This document shows, one piece after another, positions 36,855-48,110 of a stretch of 64,000 bases of DNA. The stretch comes from Takakia lepidozioides (taxonomy: Eukaryota; Streptophyta; Takakiopsida; Takakiales; Takakiaceae): NCBI GenBank assembly GCA_030704615.1, contig CM060733.1:1304001-1368000 (forward strand). The letters run 5' to 3'. Position 1 is the stretch's first letter; each line of letters begins with the position of its first letter. Under the pieces are notes generated by a model. That model did not search any database and had not been told where the DNA came from. It worked only from the letters and a program-made list of their open reading frames with translations. The position numbers were made by a program, and so were the translations under genes.

Positions 36855-38066
36855 TCAGGATGCCCAATGCTCTCTAAACTCCTTCACCCGATTCAATTCC
36901 TTTATCATTAACGGACCATGATCCGGCTGGGCAGTAAACGCCTTGTGGGCAGCAACAACACTGTCCATATCATCGCTTCTAAGATGATATCGAGCTCCCT
37001 GCGCAATACAGCGTGAGGGGTTACACCAGAGAAAAAGGTTACAACACGGGGTTACACATGAAAATGGGTTACAAACAAGATGGGCTACACGGGGTTACAC
37101 AGAGGTGGGTTACACACCATAGGGGTTTTTAAAAGGGGTCCTCTGTAGGTGGGTTACACTCTGGGTTACACGCCACAGGAGAGACAGGGGGGTAACACAA
37201 GGAGTTACATGGATAGACAACAGCCCAAAATTTGAAAAACAGAGAAATGGCAGGGAATCCAACTTGATTGTCTGTCGATAGAACCCAACTTGATTTTGCA
37301 GCTGTCGCATGGACTGCGCCCTCGCCTCGCGCAACAAATTCTTGGAATGCCGGCCAAAACCCCTTCTCATTGACATTCGGAAATGGGAACTGAGGAATAA
37401 GGCCATGCGGTAGCAGAAGGATTGAGCCTGGAGTTCTCTTTCGCAAGATGAACCTTGAGCTCCGGTTTCCCCGGTTTCCAATGTTGATTTTCTTTGCAAT
37501 AGGGACAGGTAGAGGCAGCTTCAATCGCTGTTTGTCTCTCTCGTTAGAAACCTGCCGAATAGAAGGACCAGGGACAGAAACAGCAGGAGCACTAGAAGAT
37601 GGAACTCTGTAGCAGAAATAGCCGAAGAAGGTACAACAGCAGGCACTTCAATAGGATCTGCAATCTCACCCAAAGCCACCCTATTTTGCAGAATCCATGC
37701 ATGATATGCATCAACAGAAGAAGCTGGAACAGAATTCATCACATTTTCAACAGCCATGGCATGCTTGAGCTCCGCATCAGGAAACGGTTTTGTTCCTTTC
37801 GGTCTGGCCATACATGCGGCCGTTCCATCGACAATATGCCGATTCAATCTGCTTTTATCTACCTTTACTGCCCCACAATAAGGACATTTGAACTTAGGCC
37901 GACCCTTTGCTCCCTCCACCTTGGCCTCTCTACACCTGGTGTGGCAGTACGCGATCATTGTAGCATGCTCATGCTCAATGTACCAGAAGCGAACTCGTTC
38001 GCCATCCCTTTTCAAGTGATCAAATGGAATAGTAGCCTCTCCAGGGAACAAATAACAATCAGCCAT
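36855..38066 (-). CDS. C2H2-type zinc-finger gene of the large transposon
   Basis: The chosen start is 38066 (MADCYLFPGEATIPF), because the upstream part of the open frame is low-complexity. The first exon encodes a compact zinc finger: FKCPYCGAVKVDKSRLNRHI, followed by CMARPKGTKPFPDAEL. A second coding stretch (about 37600-37220) includes KLPLPVPIAKK and QFPFPNVNEKGFWPAF; it follows the first after a frame change near 37600 without a convincing intron. The last exon (36998-36855) ends REHWAS-stop. The stop TGA is one base before the ATG of the Ulp1-type gene. The zinc finger may recognise the element's GGGTTACAC arrays; that is inference. Confidence 0.55.
37010..37200. repeat. GGGTTACAC repeat array
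   Basis: A dense array of GGGTTACAC/GGGTTACAAA units lies in an apparent intron of the zinc-finger gene, on the same strand as the array in the Ulp1 intron at 24340-24770. Confidence 0.8.
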
Positions 38067-38389
38067 GACAAAAGAAAAAGCTGACAGAAGAGAAGAGAAG
38101 AGCAAGAGCAAGAAAAGACAAGACAAGAAAAGACCAAGACCAAGAGAATTCCGACGAACGTACAACAGGGAGCACGCACAGCAAGGAGTGCAGGAAGAAT
38201 ATGAAAGGCTGCGAGAAGGGGAAAACTGAACAATGATCAAAGAACGAAGAATGAAGCTAGCTAGATGTCACCCGTAAGGCACGTCGGTTAAGCGAAAGAC
38301 GGCGGTTCATTAAAATCTGGCGGCTTGCAATCAATTATATCCGCACTAACTCACACGTGTATGAGTTGCAATCCCGGTGTCACCTGGAA

Positions 38390-38830
38390 TAGCGGAGTGT
38401 AACCCGTAACCCTACACTTGTGAGCGCGACAAACCGGCCGTTACTCGCATGCCAGGCACGTCGAGTGTAACCCTCCGTCAGGTACCCACATATGATGTAA
38501 CCCTTCGTCACAACCTCATGTACCCCTAGTCTATGTGACTCCCGAACACAACATCGATGTAACCCTGTCATATCAAACCATTAGTATGCAACCTCCAAGT
38601 AAACATGGTCAATGTAATGCCCCACCCATGTAACCCTAGCCTATGTGGCTCCGCGAGCGCAACATCCACGTAACCCATCAAACATGTCAACCCCATCTAA
38701 ACCTCCATTACTAAACCGTCTACCAAGCTAGCATGTATTGAGAAAGAAAACACCGTGTAACCCCCTGTGTGTAACCATAGCACACGTAAGGTAGTCATAT
38801 AAACCATCAGACATGTAACCGGTTGACAGT
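38390..38830. repeat. Inverted GTAACCC repeat array
   Basis: GTGTAACCC/ATGTAACCC units occur here in the orientation opposite to the arrays on either side. Confidence 0.75.
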
Positions 38831-38899
38831 GCTTGCAAAACACGCATGATTCGATACGTATTGCATCCATAATAGCGATGAGTAGGCTGCCCCGGCTGG

Positions 38900-39210
38900 T
38901 GTGTGAACAAAAGATACACGAGAGGAGAGTGAATGGGCACCCCGTCAAATGAGCGGCTGCTTGCATGGCTAGACCGAAAGAAACAAAACCCTTTCCTAAT
39001 GCGGATCTTAGGAATACCATAGCCATCGGGGACGGTGACAAAACAACAAGAATGACATTGAGAAAGAAAAAAAATAGAGACAACCGTATCAATCGTAGAG
39101 AAAACCATAGTAATAAATTTGACGGATCGTTGCGCGGAAAGCGTTGTCTTGTATGTTGCTGGGATGACGATACTGAACTAAATGAACTACAAATCTTTCG
39201 CATTGATGTG
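38900..39210 (+). pseudogene. Inverted, decayed partial copy of the zinc-finger gene
   Basis: The plus strand encodes AACMARPKETKPFPNADLRN near 38955-39015, matching CMARPKGTKPFPDAEL of the minus-strand zinc-finger gene. The finger preceding it is destroyed by a stop. The remaining frame (to about 39210) is basic and unrecognised. Confidence 0.6.
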
Positions 39211-39369
39211 TGAAGCCGATTGGGCACCATGGGAATTGCAGAAAGCTGATGCCCCAAAGCAAAAAAACGAGCGAGCTAGGAATCTGGAAACGGATGGAGA
39301 GAGCAAATTAGGGTTTCGGCCTCTATTTAAACCTCCATTCGGCCGTCGGATAGTTTACACGTGTATGAT

Positions 39370-40215
39370 GTACACGAGGCGGTGTTACAGAGGGTTACAT
39401 GGTGGTGAGGGTTACAGAGGGTCAGAGAGGGTTACATGGAGTGAGGGTTACATACGGGTGAGGGTGACACTCTGCGGTGTTACAGAGGGTTACATGGTGG
39501 TGAGGGTTACAAAGGGTCACAGAGGGTTACATGGGTTATAGAGGGTTACATAAGGGGTGAGGACGACACTCTGCGGTGTTACAGAGGGTTACATAGGTTA
39601 CAGAGCCACAGAGGGTTTGTGAGGGTTACATGGAGTGAGGGTTACATGGTGGCGAGGGTGACACTCTGCGGTGTTACAGAGGGTTACATGGAGGTAAGGG
39701 TTACACCTGGTGAGGGATATAGAGGGTCACAGAGGGTTACATGGAGTGAGGGTTACATGGTGGTGAGGATTACAGAGGGTCAGAGAGGGTTACATGGAAT
39801 GAGGGTTACATACGGGTGAGGGTGACACTCTGCGGTGTTACAGAGGGTTACATGGTGGTGAGGGTTACAAAGGGTCACAGAGGGTTACATGGGTTACAGA
39901 GGGTTACATGGAGTGAGGGTTACATAAGGGGTGAGGGCGACACTCTGCGGTGTTACAGAGGGTTACATGGGTTACAGAGGGTTACATGGGTTACAAAGGG
40001 TTACATAGGGTTACATGGGTTGCAAAGTGTTACAGAGGGTTACATGTAGTGAGGGTTACATAGGGGTGGGGGTGACACTCTGCGGTGTTATAGAGGGTTA
40101 CATGGGTTACAGAGGGTTACATGGTGGTGAGGGTTACAGAGGGTCATGGGGTTATATGGGTTACAGAGGGTTACATGGTAGTGTGGGTTACACGGAGTTA
40201 CAGAGGGTTACATAG
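39370..40215. repeat. GGGTTACAGAGGGTTACATGG tandem array
   Basis: About 850 bp of degenerate tandem units built on AGAGGGTTACATGG, with interspersed GGTGACACTCTGCGGTGTTAC segments at higher-order spacing. A long open frame on the plus strand is only the translation of the repeat and is not annotated. Confidence 0.9.
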
Positions 40216-41856
40216 GGGTGATGGTTGAACCCGGGGCGGGGGTTACAGGGAACTGCAGACTGCTGGAAGCGGCGGACTGGTGTCGCACAACGACGACGCA
40301 GGGGGCGACGACGCGCCTGGGCCGACGACGCCGATGGGATGAGGGCGGGGGTGGGGAGGGATTGACTGAGCCCAGCCGGCTGCCTTTCGATGTCTGCCGG
40401 AGGCGAAGAACCGGCGGTACGGGTGTCAGGGCTGGACCGTCCTGACGCGCTTGCATTAAGTTCTTACATTATTCCTATTATCTTCCCTCTCTTGCTTTGG
40501 CAAAACATAAGAAAAAGGTGAGATTACGGTGTGTGTGTGTTTTCATGTCGTTCCATTGGGTTTTAATTTTTTTTCCCCGCAAATAAACATAACAAGCCTA
40601 AAACTGCGATGGGCTCTCCTGCTTTGGCAAAACATAAGAAAAAGGTGAGAGGGAGGGGCATGACTCAGCACGACACACCAATCGGAGCCTTGACACGGTG
40701 TAAGGTCCTTTGACCACATTTTCTCCATTGACTTGAACATGTTGCAAAGTCTCTCTCTTACAAGAGAGCCAATAAAGCTCTCCAGGGCCTCTATCCCCTG
40801 TTCTCTTAAAAACAAAAAAATTATAAATTAAAAAATTAATTGTTTTTGGGAAAAAAGTCCTAAATGGGTTGGAATGGGCTGAGGCTAAATATGAACTGAA
40901 AAAAAAATCCGCGAAGGGGGAATCGGCATGAATGAGCAGCCTGTATGAAAGTCGAGGAGGAGGGCACCTACGTAGTAAAACCTCTGAAAATCCGAGCGAC
41001 TGCCATCCAGGATAATTTTAGCAATGAGCAGGTCAAATTTAGTGTTAGAGACTACAGTTTAGACTGGGAGAGAACGTAAACATACTTACATGGTGTTTGC
41101 ACCACAAGAGCACCCAATTGGGGTGGTGGCAATACAAATATAAGAAGGAACATGAAATTAGAAATTAGAGTAGTCGGCAGAAATGATCGTCTCAAAATTG
41201 GAAATTTGTTTTTTTTTGGAAAGTTGGAAGTCATGAAAGTGGAAGTTGCTTGACACCCAAGACAACGTGGGGAGATAAATTGCTTCCAAATTGCAGCTTC
41301 TTCCAGTTTCACTGATCAGTCTCTTTGCAGTATACTAGATAGATGGAAGCAGTGAATCGGTTTATGGGAATCAAGACCATCCTTGTAGGAATAGATATAA
41401 AAATAAGGCTATTTTACCATATTTTCGGCTCAGTCGCACCTCCTCGAACGGGGCACTTCCTTTTTGCTCCCTTTCTGTAGAAAAATTGTTCCATGGTGTT
41501 GTTGCAATTCTAGATTGACGTAGTGCACTGCGTTTTGTGGGGAAGTTGTTGCAGGATGTTGCAGCAATCTCCGAGATTGTAATTCGCTCTCCTCTCGTCA
41601 CCATCAAGTCCATAGAAACTTCTTATGGAGATTGTAGATCTCTGTTCTGTGAAATCGAGGTAGTTCATAATCGGAGAGTCTGAGAGAGCTTCACTTCTGG
41701 TCAGACTGATTTGTGCCTTCCCTGCAGACTGATCAATTTCCGGTGGAGGGAGATCAATTTGTAGAAAGTTGTACTTGACCAGCAGTCTCATCCCGAAAGC
41801 TAGCTTCTAGATTGATTTTCTGAGATTTTTCTTTGAAGGGTCGTTGCATCATCCTC
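40216..41856. other. Intergenic; dispersed repeat copy 2
   Basis: A GC-rich block (40230-40440, CGACGACG motifs) ends the repeat array. The dispersed repeat family with CTTTGGCAAAACATAAG and TTTTCTCCATTGACTT lies at about 40490-40800 (its first part present twice). The rest to 41856 is unassigned and probably includes the promoter and 5' UTR of the next gene. Confidence 0.5.
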
Positions 41857-44800
41857 ATGGCAACACAAAGCTCGGCAACTCGGCGACTCCTCAAGGACCT
41901 ACAAGAGGTGAAGGAGAGTCCTCTTCTCAATGTCGTTGGGGAGCCTCTGGAGAGCAATCTCTTCATCTGGCACGTCAACATCCGGAGCTCCGAGGCCGAT
42001 GACGATCATTCGAATCCTTTCACACGAGCAATCTTCCATCTCATCCTCAAGTTCCCTTCCTCCTTTCCAGCCCAAGGTCCCACCATGCACCTCTGCACAC
42101 CATTGCCTCATCCAAACGTTGCACTTCAACATCGACGTTCTCGGGTGAGTCGGCTTCAGCCAAGATTCTTGCGTCCATGTTGTTCGATAGTATCTTCCCT
42201 ATTTACTTCCATGCACGCTGATAGTCAATTGTCAACGAGGATGATCCACATTGCTCATCATGGTTGGTATGTACTGCAGACATGTAAGTTCAGTCATATA
42301 TTTGCAACGATTGGATTTGTGTCGTCTGATGAATATTTAGTAAGACAGATCTTTTGTTTGTGTAGGCGAATGGTCATCAAAATCTTTGGACGGTGTCTCT
42401 GTGGGACTGCATCCCAGCTTACAAGGGCTGGAGCAGCGCTTACAGCGTGCAAAGTGTACTGCTCCAGCTGCAAACCTTTCTTCTTCAGGAGGATCTCCTC
42501 TACGACGTTCGGAAGGTGCAGATGCAGACAGCTGTTGAAAGGACAAGAAATTTCACATGTGAAGGGTGTGGACACACAGGCCCAAAACCCTTCCCTGTGT
42601 TCTTGACACCCCATGAGATTGAGGTTTCGTTACGCAATAGGCAGAAGAAGCTGATCTCGCACCCACATCGACTGCTTCATAAGGGGAATCCCCAGCCTTC
42701 GGTTGCAGAGGAGCCGCTCCAGCAGACCTCAGATATTTCTGTCAAAGAAGCTGCTCAGCATTCTGTGCTGGAGGAGGTGCAGGGAGGTGAATGGCAAACC
42801 GTGGCAACGCGGAAGAAAAAGGGCTCTTGGGCTGCAAATGTGAGGACTGCTCAAGATCCTCCAACAAAACCCCAGCAAACTGTGGCAACGCAGAAGAAGG
42901 CTGCAAAGGTGAGAACTACTCAAGATCCTACAACAAAACCCCAGAGTCTAGTCAAGTCGGCAGAAACCAACATACTTGCCGTTGAAGAAGCCATGGGGCA
43001 CTTTGGGTCACTTCCCCAGGAGCCCCTGACAACAATCATGTGCATGCTTTCAACCAAGGATCTGAGCTCTGTCTCCAGGACATGTCGAGGACACCGCCAC
43101 CGAAGATGGGTACCTGTGGAAATCCCTGCTGCATCGCCACTTCCCTGCCACAACTCTCAATGCAGCTTCCATGGAGGATTGGAAGCATGTGTTCGTGCTG
43201 GAACAGAGCGACATCATCGAGAGTTTGCGTTGTTTCCACACCAAGTGCACGCACGAGGAAGAAGTTCTGGGTTTCCCAATTTCCTTCACCATCAACCCCC
43301 GCACGCGAGACGTAGACTACATCCAAGTCCATCTTGACATCTTGTCTCAAGGAGCTTACGCGGACGGCGTGCGCAACACAGCTGACAATCACAAGTTCAC
43401 ATTCCTTCTGCCTCTCTACATCACTGAGGAACACTTTGAGCGCGCGCTGCCAATGATTCAACAAACAATTGTCGAGCTCTGCCCTTTGATGCGCGACCGG
43501 AGATTCTCGAAAGTCTTCCGACCCGAGATGGTGTTGGAAGTCATGCCCAAGGTCCTGAACACCATGGTTGTTCTTCTGTGTGACAAGGGAGTTGGAGCGA
43601 GCGAGCGTGCCATCGAGGGCTACTGTATGATGCACCGCCTGTTTCTTGGCCTTTGTGAAAGATTCAACCTGTGGAAGAAGGCAGAGCAGGAGATTATCAA
43701 TTTCAAAAACTCTTCAGAAGCGCAAACGAAAGCAAAATGTCCAGACCTCGGAAGGCTGATGGCGCGGCTTAGTGTTTGTGTCTCTGAAGCATCTGCATGG
43801 AAGGGTTTTGTTCGGCTCCTAACGAGCGAGACTTTTGACCGGACTGTCCTGTGGATTTGCAAGCATGATCCTTCAATTGCGATGAACTATAAGCAGGCAG
43901 CTTCGACCAAAGAAGCTGATGAGAAGCTGTTACTCACAGCCTGGGAGGGGAGTAGAGTTGCTTTGAGGTTACTGATGTTTCATGTCGGTTTCCTGCACTT
44001 GCTGGCACGGCCCAACGGTACTTCCCTGAAGAAAGTCACAGCTGGTTATGACGCCTTGTATGGCATGCCATCCGCATATCTGAAGAAGCGCATTCAGGGA
44101 TTCATCAAGAGGGTTATCACAGTTGGTTACGACTGGCCATTTTTCTTCAGAATCATGGGACTGCAGTGCCCGACGAAGGAGTATCTCACGGGATGGCTGG
44201 GGCAATGCTGGCAAAACTCTCTGCGAAAAGGATACCACAAGCTTGACACCAGATTCGAGAACATACACAGGAGAGGAGTGTCAAAGATTCTACTCCAGGG
44301 AGAGTCGTACAGTGCGCCGGTGAAAATGAGGAGAGTGACGATGCTCGAAACCTGGCGCTATGTCAGTGAATTTAGGTCCTTTCTAGATGCTTCGTGCTTG
44401 CTGTACAACGTTGATGGGGAGTTTGTGGAGTTGGCCGACTATGCACATAGAATAGTAGCACGCGGTGCGATTACACACTCTGGAGATGTGTTAGACCACG
44501 CGGAACGACATGGTACACACACCATAGAGATCAATCTCGCAGAACTTGGCAAGCACGTCAAGGAGTTGTACTTCACCATGAGCGGGTGGTCTGGGGCGAC
44601 ATTGCAAGATTTCCGACTGCCCTTCTTGCAACTGAAAGATGACAACACCAATATGGAGCTCTGCGAGTACACACTTGAAGATAAAACCCTTTCCTCCCAT
44701 ACTTCAGTCATCATGTGCCGCTTGTACCGCACCGAGGGTCCGGCAACAAGGTGGGAGGTTGAAGCACTAGGTCATCTTGGAGGGGGCTCCGTAGGCAAGT

Positions 44801-44931
44801 ATGGGCCCATCAAGGACACCATCAATCGGCTTATCGATGCTCGAAAGTCTGGTACTGCGAGACTGAGAACCTCCTCCACTCTTCAAGCACCAAGTGATGG
44901 GAACAGTTACCTCAAGTCAATTTGTAAATAA
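41857..44931 (+). CDS. UBC-like / F-box / TerD multidomain protein
   Basis: Exon 1 is 41857-42144; exon 2 starts at 42366 with phase-0 GT-AG joining. The N-terminus looks like an E2/UBC fold: RRLLKDLQEVKESPL, FHLILKFPSSFPAQGP, LPHPNV, then WSSAYSVQSVLLQLQTFL. The catalytic Cys is not at the normal place after HPN; the nearest is in SLWDC. A linker with WQTVATRKKK repeats follows. An F-box begins LPQEPLTTIMCML and ends STKDLSSVSRTC, then after a one-base frame change EDGYLWKSLLHRHFP. The C-terminal part from about 44370 resembles TerD: LDASCLLYNVDGEF, ARGAITHSGDVLDH, HTIEINLAELGKHVKELYF and a CRLYRTEG end. Known roles are ubiquitin transfer (UBC), SCF substrate receptor (F-box) and stress-linked calcium binding (TerD); the combined job is unknown. 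Confidence 0.65.
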
Positions 44932-46082
44932 AGCTCTACAGGGTTTCATCATCTAAACACTCAAGAGACATGACCAAATCAGTAAAGCTGAATTTTTGAC
45001 GTTCTTATGTCAATCCCATGTAGAACCAGGGCGCGAGGAGCCATTTATGGCAAGCTTGACCTCTCCACAACAAGCTTTTACCCGCGTTTATGAAAGAAAT
45101 GGAATGAAATTTCACTGTAAAGGGAGGCCATCAGCTTTGAAAGTCACTGACTACTGTCCACTAAAATTCTCTATCCTTCCAGAACCACGCAAATTCAGGT
45201 GTTGTTCCTGTGTCTTCCACAGAAATTTCCTCCAGTGAAGAAATTTCCACAGCCTCCAGATCTGTGCTGGGAAGCACACCTTGTTTATTGCAGCCCCTCG
45301 AGCAAGAGAAGTCGACAGCTTGCACAGTGAATCAATTTTTTCTGGCGAATTTGAACTAGTGTTTGTTGATACGATGGAAGGGTCGGGATACAATCCTGGG
45401 GAGCAGAAAATCTTACGAAAGAGGACGACGATAATACAGAGTCCCACATTACCGTCCATACGACTATACCTCCTAGCGTGCCGTTGAGCTCACTAACATC
45501 ACGCAGAGTGTGTGTTAGTCCAGCACATTACAGTACACTTGAATGTACCAGTGCAATGCTTGGAGACAGGTAGTGGGTTGGTGAAAGTGTACCTGTAAAC
45601 TTGGAGCAATTTTGATCAATGTCTGCATGTCTCCCAAATTTCTATTTCTATTTATGCAGAAGTCTGCCTGCCCAACTGGAGCTGAGGCCTGCTCTCTAGG
45701 ACTACCTACACAGGTGAAAACTACTGATGGTGCCACGAGGATCGGGGTGAGGCATGCCTGCAGGCCACACTGGGCCATAATTGCTTTTGTACCTTCTCCG
45801 ATCCCAACGATAGCCCGTGTGCTTCCTGTTCGTTTGTACTTTTCCCCACAGGCACCCATCAACAGCTTGTGTGGGGCCCAACAGCAGGCAATCAGGCTTG
45901 CGACTTGCAAGTGCCAGCCAACACCCCCCTTCGCTGGATGCGGCGGTATGTAGCCGGTGCGCATCCCTCAAGTCCACGCGATCGTATCTGTCTTCACCTT
46001 CCTCTTGTTTTAGACCTTCCTGCCATCACCCTGCTGTCTCTTTAGCTGGACGGGATTCGGTGAGAACGTTCAACCTTGGGGA
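44932..46082. other. Intergenic, nothing recognised
   Basis: No coding exon could be supported. It should contain the 3' end of the UBC/F-box/TerD transcript and the promoter of the RALF gene. Confidence 0.5.
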
Positions 46083-46469
46083 ATGGGGGAAATTGGTAGC
46101 CGAAGCTTTCCTTCGGTTTTGTGCTTGTGCGGGCTTCTTCTTCTATCCATCGTAGAGGGAGCGAGGGCGGGAGTGGACCTGGGGGAACGGTCTCAAGCAA
46201 TGGCAACGAGGCTAATCAGCCCCAGCGACGATATCTTTGCTGGTTTTAGATACGAGGAAGGAGAGGATATGGAGATAGCGAGAAGAATGTTGGCAGGTTC
46301 TGGCTACTTCATTAGTTATGGTGCTTTGTCAGCCAATCGTATTCCTTGCCCTGCAGGGTCGGGCAGGTCTTACTACACATCCAATTGCAACAACCAGAAG
46401 GGTGCTGTGAGGCCTTACACGCGAGGCTGTCAGGCCATCACACACTGTGCCAGAGGAATAGGACGATAA
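46083..46469 (+). CDS. RALF: RALF-type secreted peptide precursor
   Basis: A single-exon frame of 128 codons. The N-terminus has a hydrophobic signal peptide (SVLCLCGLLLLSIVEGARA). The pro-region contains ARRML, close to the RRxL site cut by subtilase S1P in RALF precursors. The mature peptide begins soon after and carries YFISYGAL, matching the receptor-binding YISY motif, then IPCPAGSGRSYY, a Cys in TSNCNN, PYTRGCQAITHC and a short basic end. Four cysteines have the family spacing. RALFs act at the cell surface through FERONIA-like receptor kinases and LRX/LLG partners, controlling wall growth and pH. Length (128 aa) is normal. The alternative start at 46200 would lose the signal peptide. 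Confidence 0.92.
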   Translation: MGEIGSRSFPSVLCLCGLLLLSIVEGARAGVDLGERSQAMATRLISPSDDIFAGFRYEEGEDMEIARRMLAGSGYFISYGALSANRIPCPAGSGRSYYTSNCNNQKGAVRPYTRGCQAITHCARGIGR

Positions 46470-48110
46470 ATCTTCCGAGGTAAGGAGCCGCATTTCGTTT
46501 GTGGAAGAACACCGGGAAAATTCGGACAAGGACGAGTTCAGGTTTTGTAGGTTGTTTCTTGTGATATGTTAACAGATGTGGGCTGTCCTTCATATCCAAG
46601 TCCAAGGTCCATGTAAGTCTTGGAAAGGGCACTGAATGCTTTCTTTTGGTTCAACATTTCCGGTGAGGTTATTGTGGACCTTGCTTTCTCAAGGCATCTT
46701 TATCAGCAGCTTTGTACCCTCTAGCAGCAACTCCTTCTCTGCAACGGGACGTGGCTTAGCTGGTGGACTGATCCTGCTTTCCTTTCACAGCCGTTACTTT
46801 TCTATGAATGGAAGTCTGTATTGCACTACACTGATAGACATCGTTCTTTCTATGCAGTTGACCTGCTTCACTGTCTCCTGGATTTCTACACAATTGGAAC
46901 TGGCATGGAGAGATATTTGCCAAAGGGTGGGTTAGATAGGAGGCCCAGTGATGAATCACTTCAAGGAGCAGGAATTGCTTCGCTTTGTTGACATATGCAT
47001 GTTAACACAGGCATTTGGAAAGGGGCTTCTGAGAGAGAAAGACAAGATGGTCAGCCAGGAGTTGTCCTCTTGACTTCCATAATCCATGGAAGCAGGTCAT
47101 CATGTCCCTTTTGGACTGCACTTTGGTAGGGAGATCCATGCTGATTTTTTGCTGCTACTGGTTTATTCCTCTTGCGTATTTGAGGTTGTATGTACATTCC
47201 CTGATCATGGATGCTACTACTGAAAATGCACTCTCTTGGATCAGGTCTCACTCATGGAAAGGAAGTTCAAAGTGAGAGGTCAAAACTCAAAACTCTTCTT
47301 CCAGACAGTTTGTACTGTGCATCTGCCAATTTGAACTAAAACTAGAACCCAAAAGTGACCGCAGGTCGATTTCCAGCAGGATACTCAACCCCGGGGCCTG
47401 AGTTTCATGTTTGCAACTCAGCCTGGAACTGGCACGGTGCTTGTGCATATCAAGATTCAAAATGCATCCACGAGCTGGTTTGTTACATGCAGTTCAAACA
47501 TAGATACCAGGGACTCTGAACAGCACCCGTGCAGGAGCCTGTGATCCATCCCACAATTCAATGCATCCTCTCACCAATTTGTGGCAGAAAAATAACGGGG
47601 GCCATTATCAGTACCCATCCGTAAGGTGCTCATCGACACCGCAGCGCGCTGTTGATGTGGCCAAAAGAAGGCTTGTCACATGTAGGTCGGATGTATCCTT
47701 GCCCGCTTTGGTGCATTGACATTACCAGCAGTTACCTGGTTTCCCCATACCAGCCGGCTCTGAGTGTCCGTGCCTCTCCTCTGATATGATAAAGCCTGCT
47801 GAGCATTACACAATGAAATCAAGGAGATCATGAGGAGGTAACCAGGACGCCATAATTACTTTCTCACATGCTTGGAACAGGAGCTCTCCTAACTAGGTTC
47901 TGAATACATAGATTAATGTTTGAATGAGACCTAATTTAAGCTTTCTGACCCAGCAACATGTCTATCAATTGGGTACAAGAGGTCACTCTCTAGCACGTTG
48001 ACATTGAAGCCTTGACCCAATACGCAGAATTCCCAATTTAGGCAAGTGGACATCAAAAAAAAATTAGTAGGATGTTTGCCATAAATCATCTCTCTAATTG
48101 CATCAAGGGA
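46470..48110. other. Intergenic, nothing recognised
   Basis: No supported exons. It lies between two converging genes (RALF on plus, SHOC1-like on minus). Confidence 0.5.

Noticed and set aside
37521-38240. Upstream start at 38240 for the zinc-finger gene with a Leu/Ser-rich 'signal peptide'
   Set aside because: The hydrophobic stretch is the antisense of an AAGAG-rich purine tract typical of a 5' untranslated region; MADCYLF is preferred.
38697-39257. Minus-strand frame with hydrophobic segments
   Set aside because: It lies opposite a recognisable inverted copy of the zinc-finger gene and has no domain.
39182-40215. Plus-strand frames reading GYMVVRVTEG repeats
   Set aside because: They only translate the GGGTTACATGG tandem array; no start context or domain.
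39370-40215. Interstitial telomere
   Set aside because: The unit AGAGGGTTACATGG is not TTTAGGG or TTTTAGGG, and the array is degenerate with embedded longer segments.
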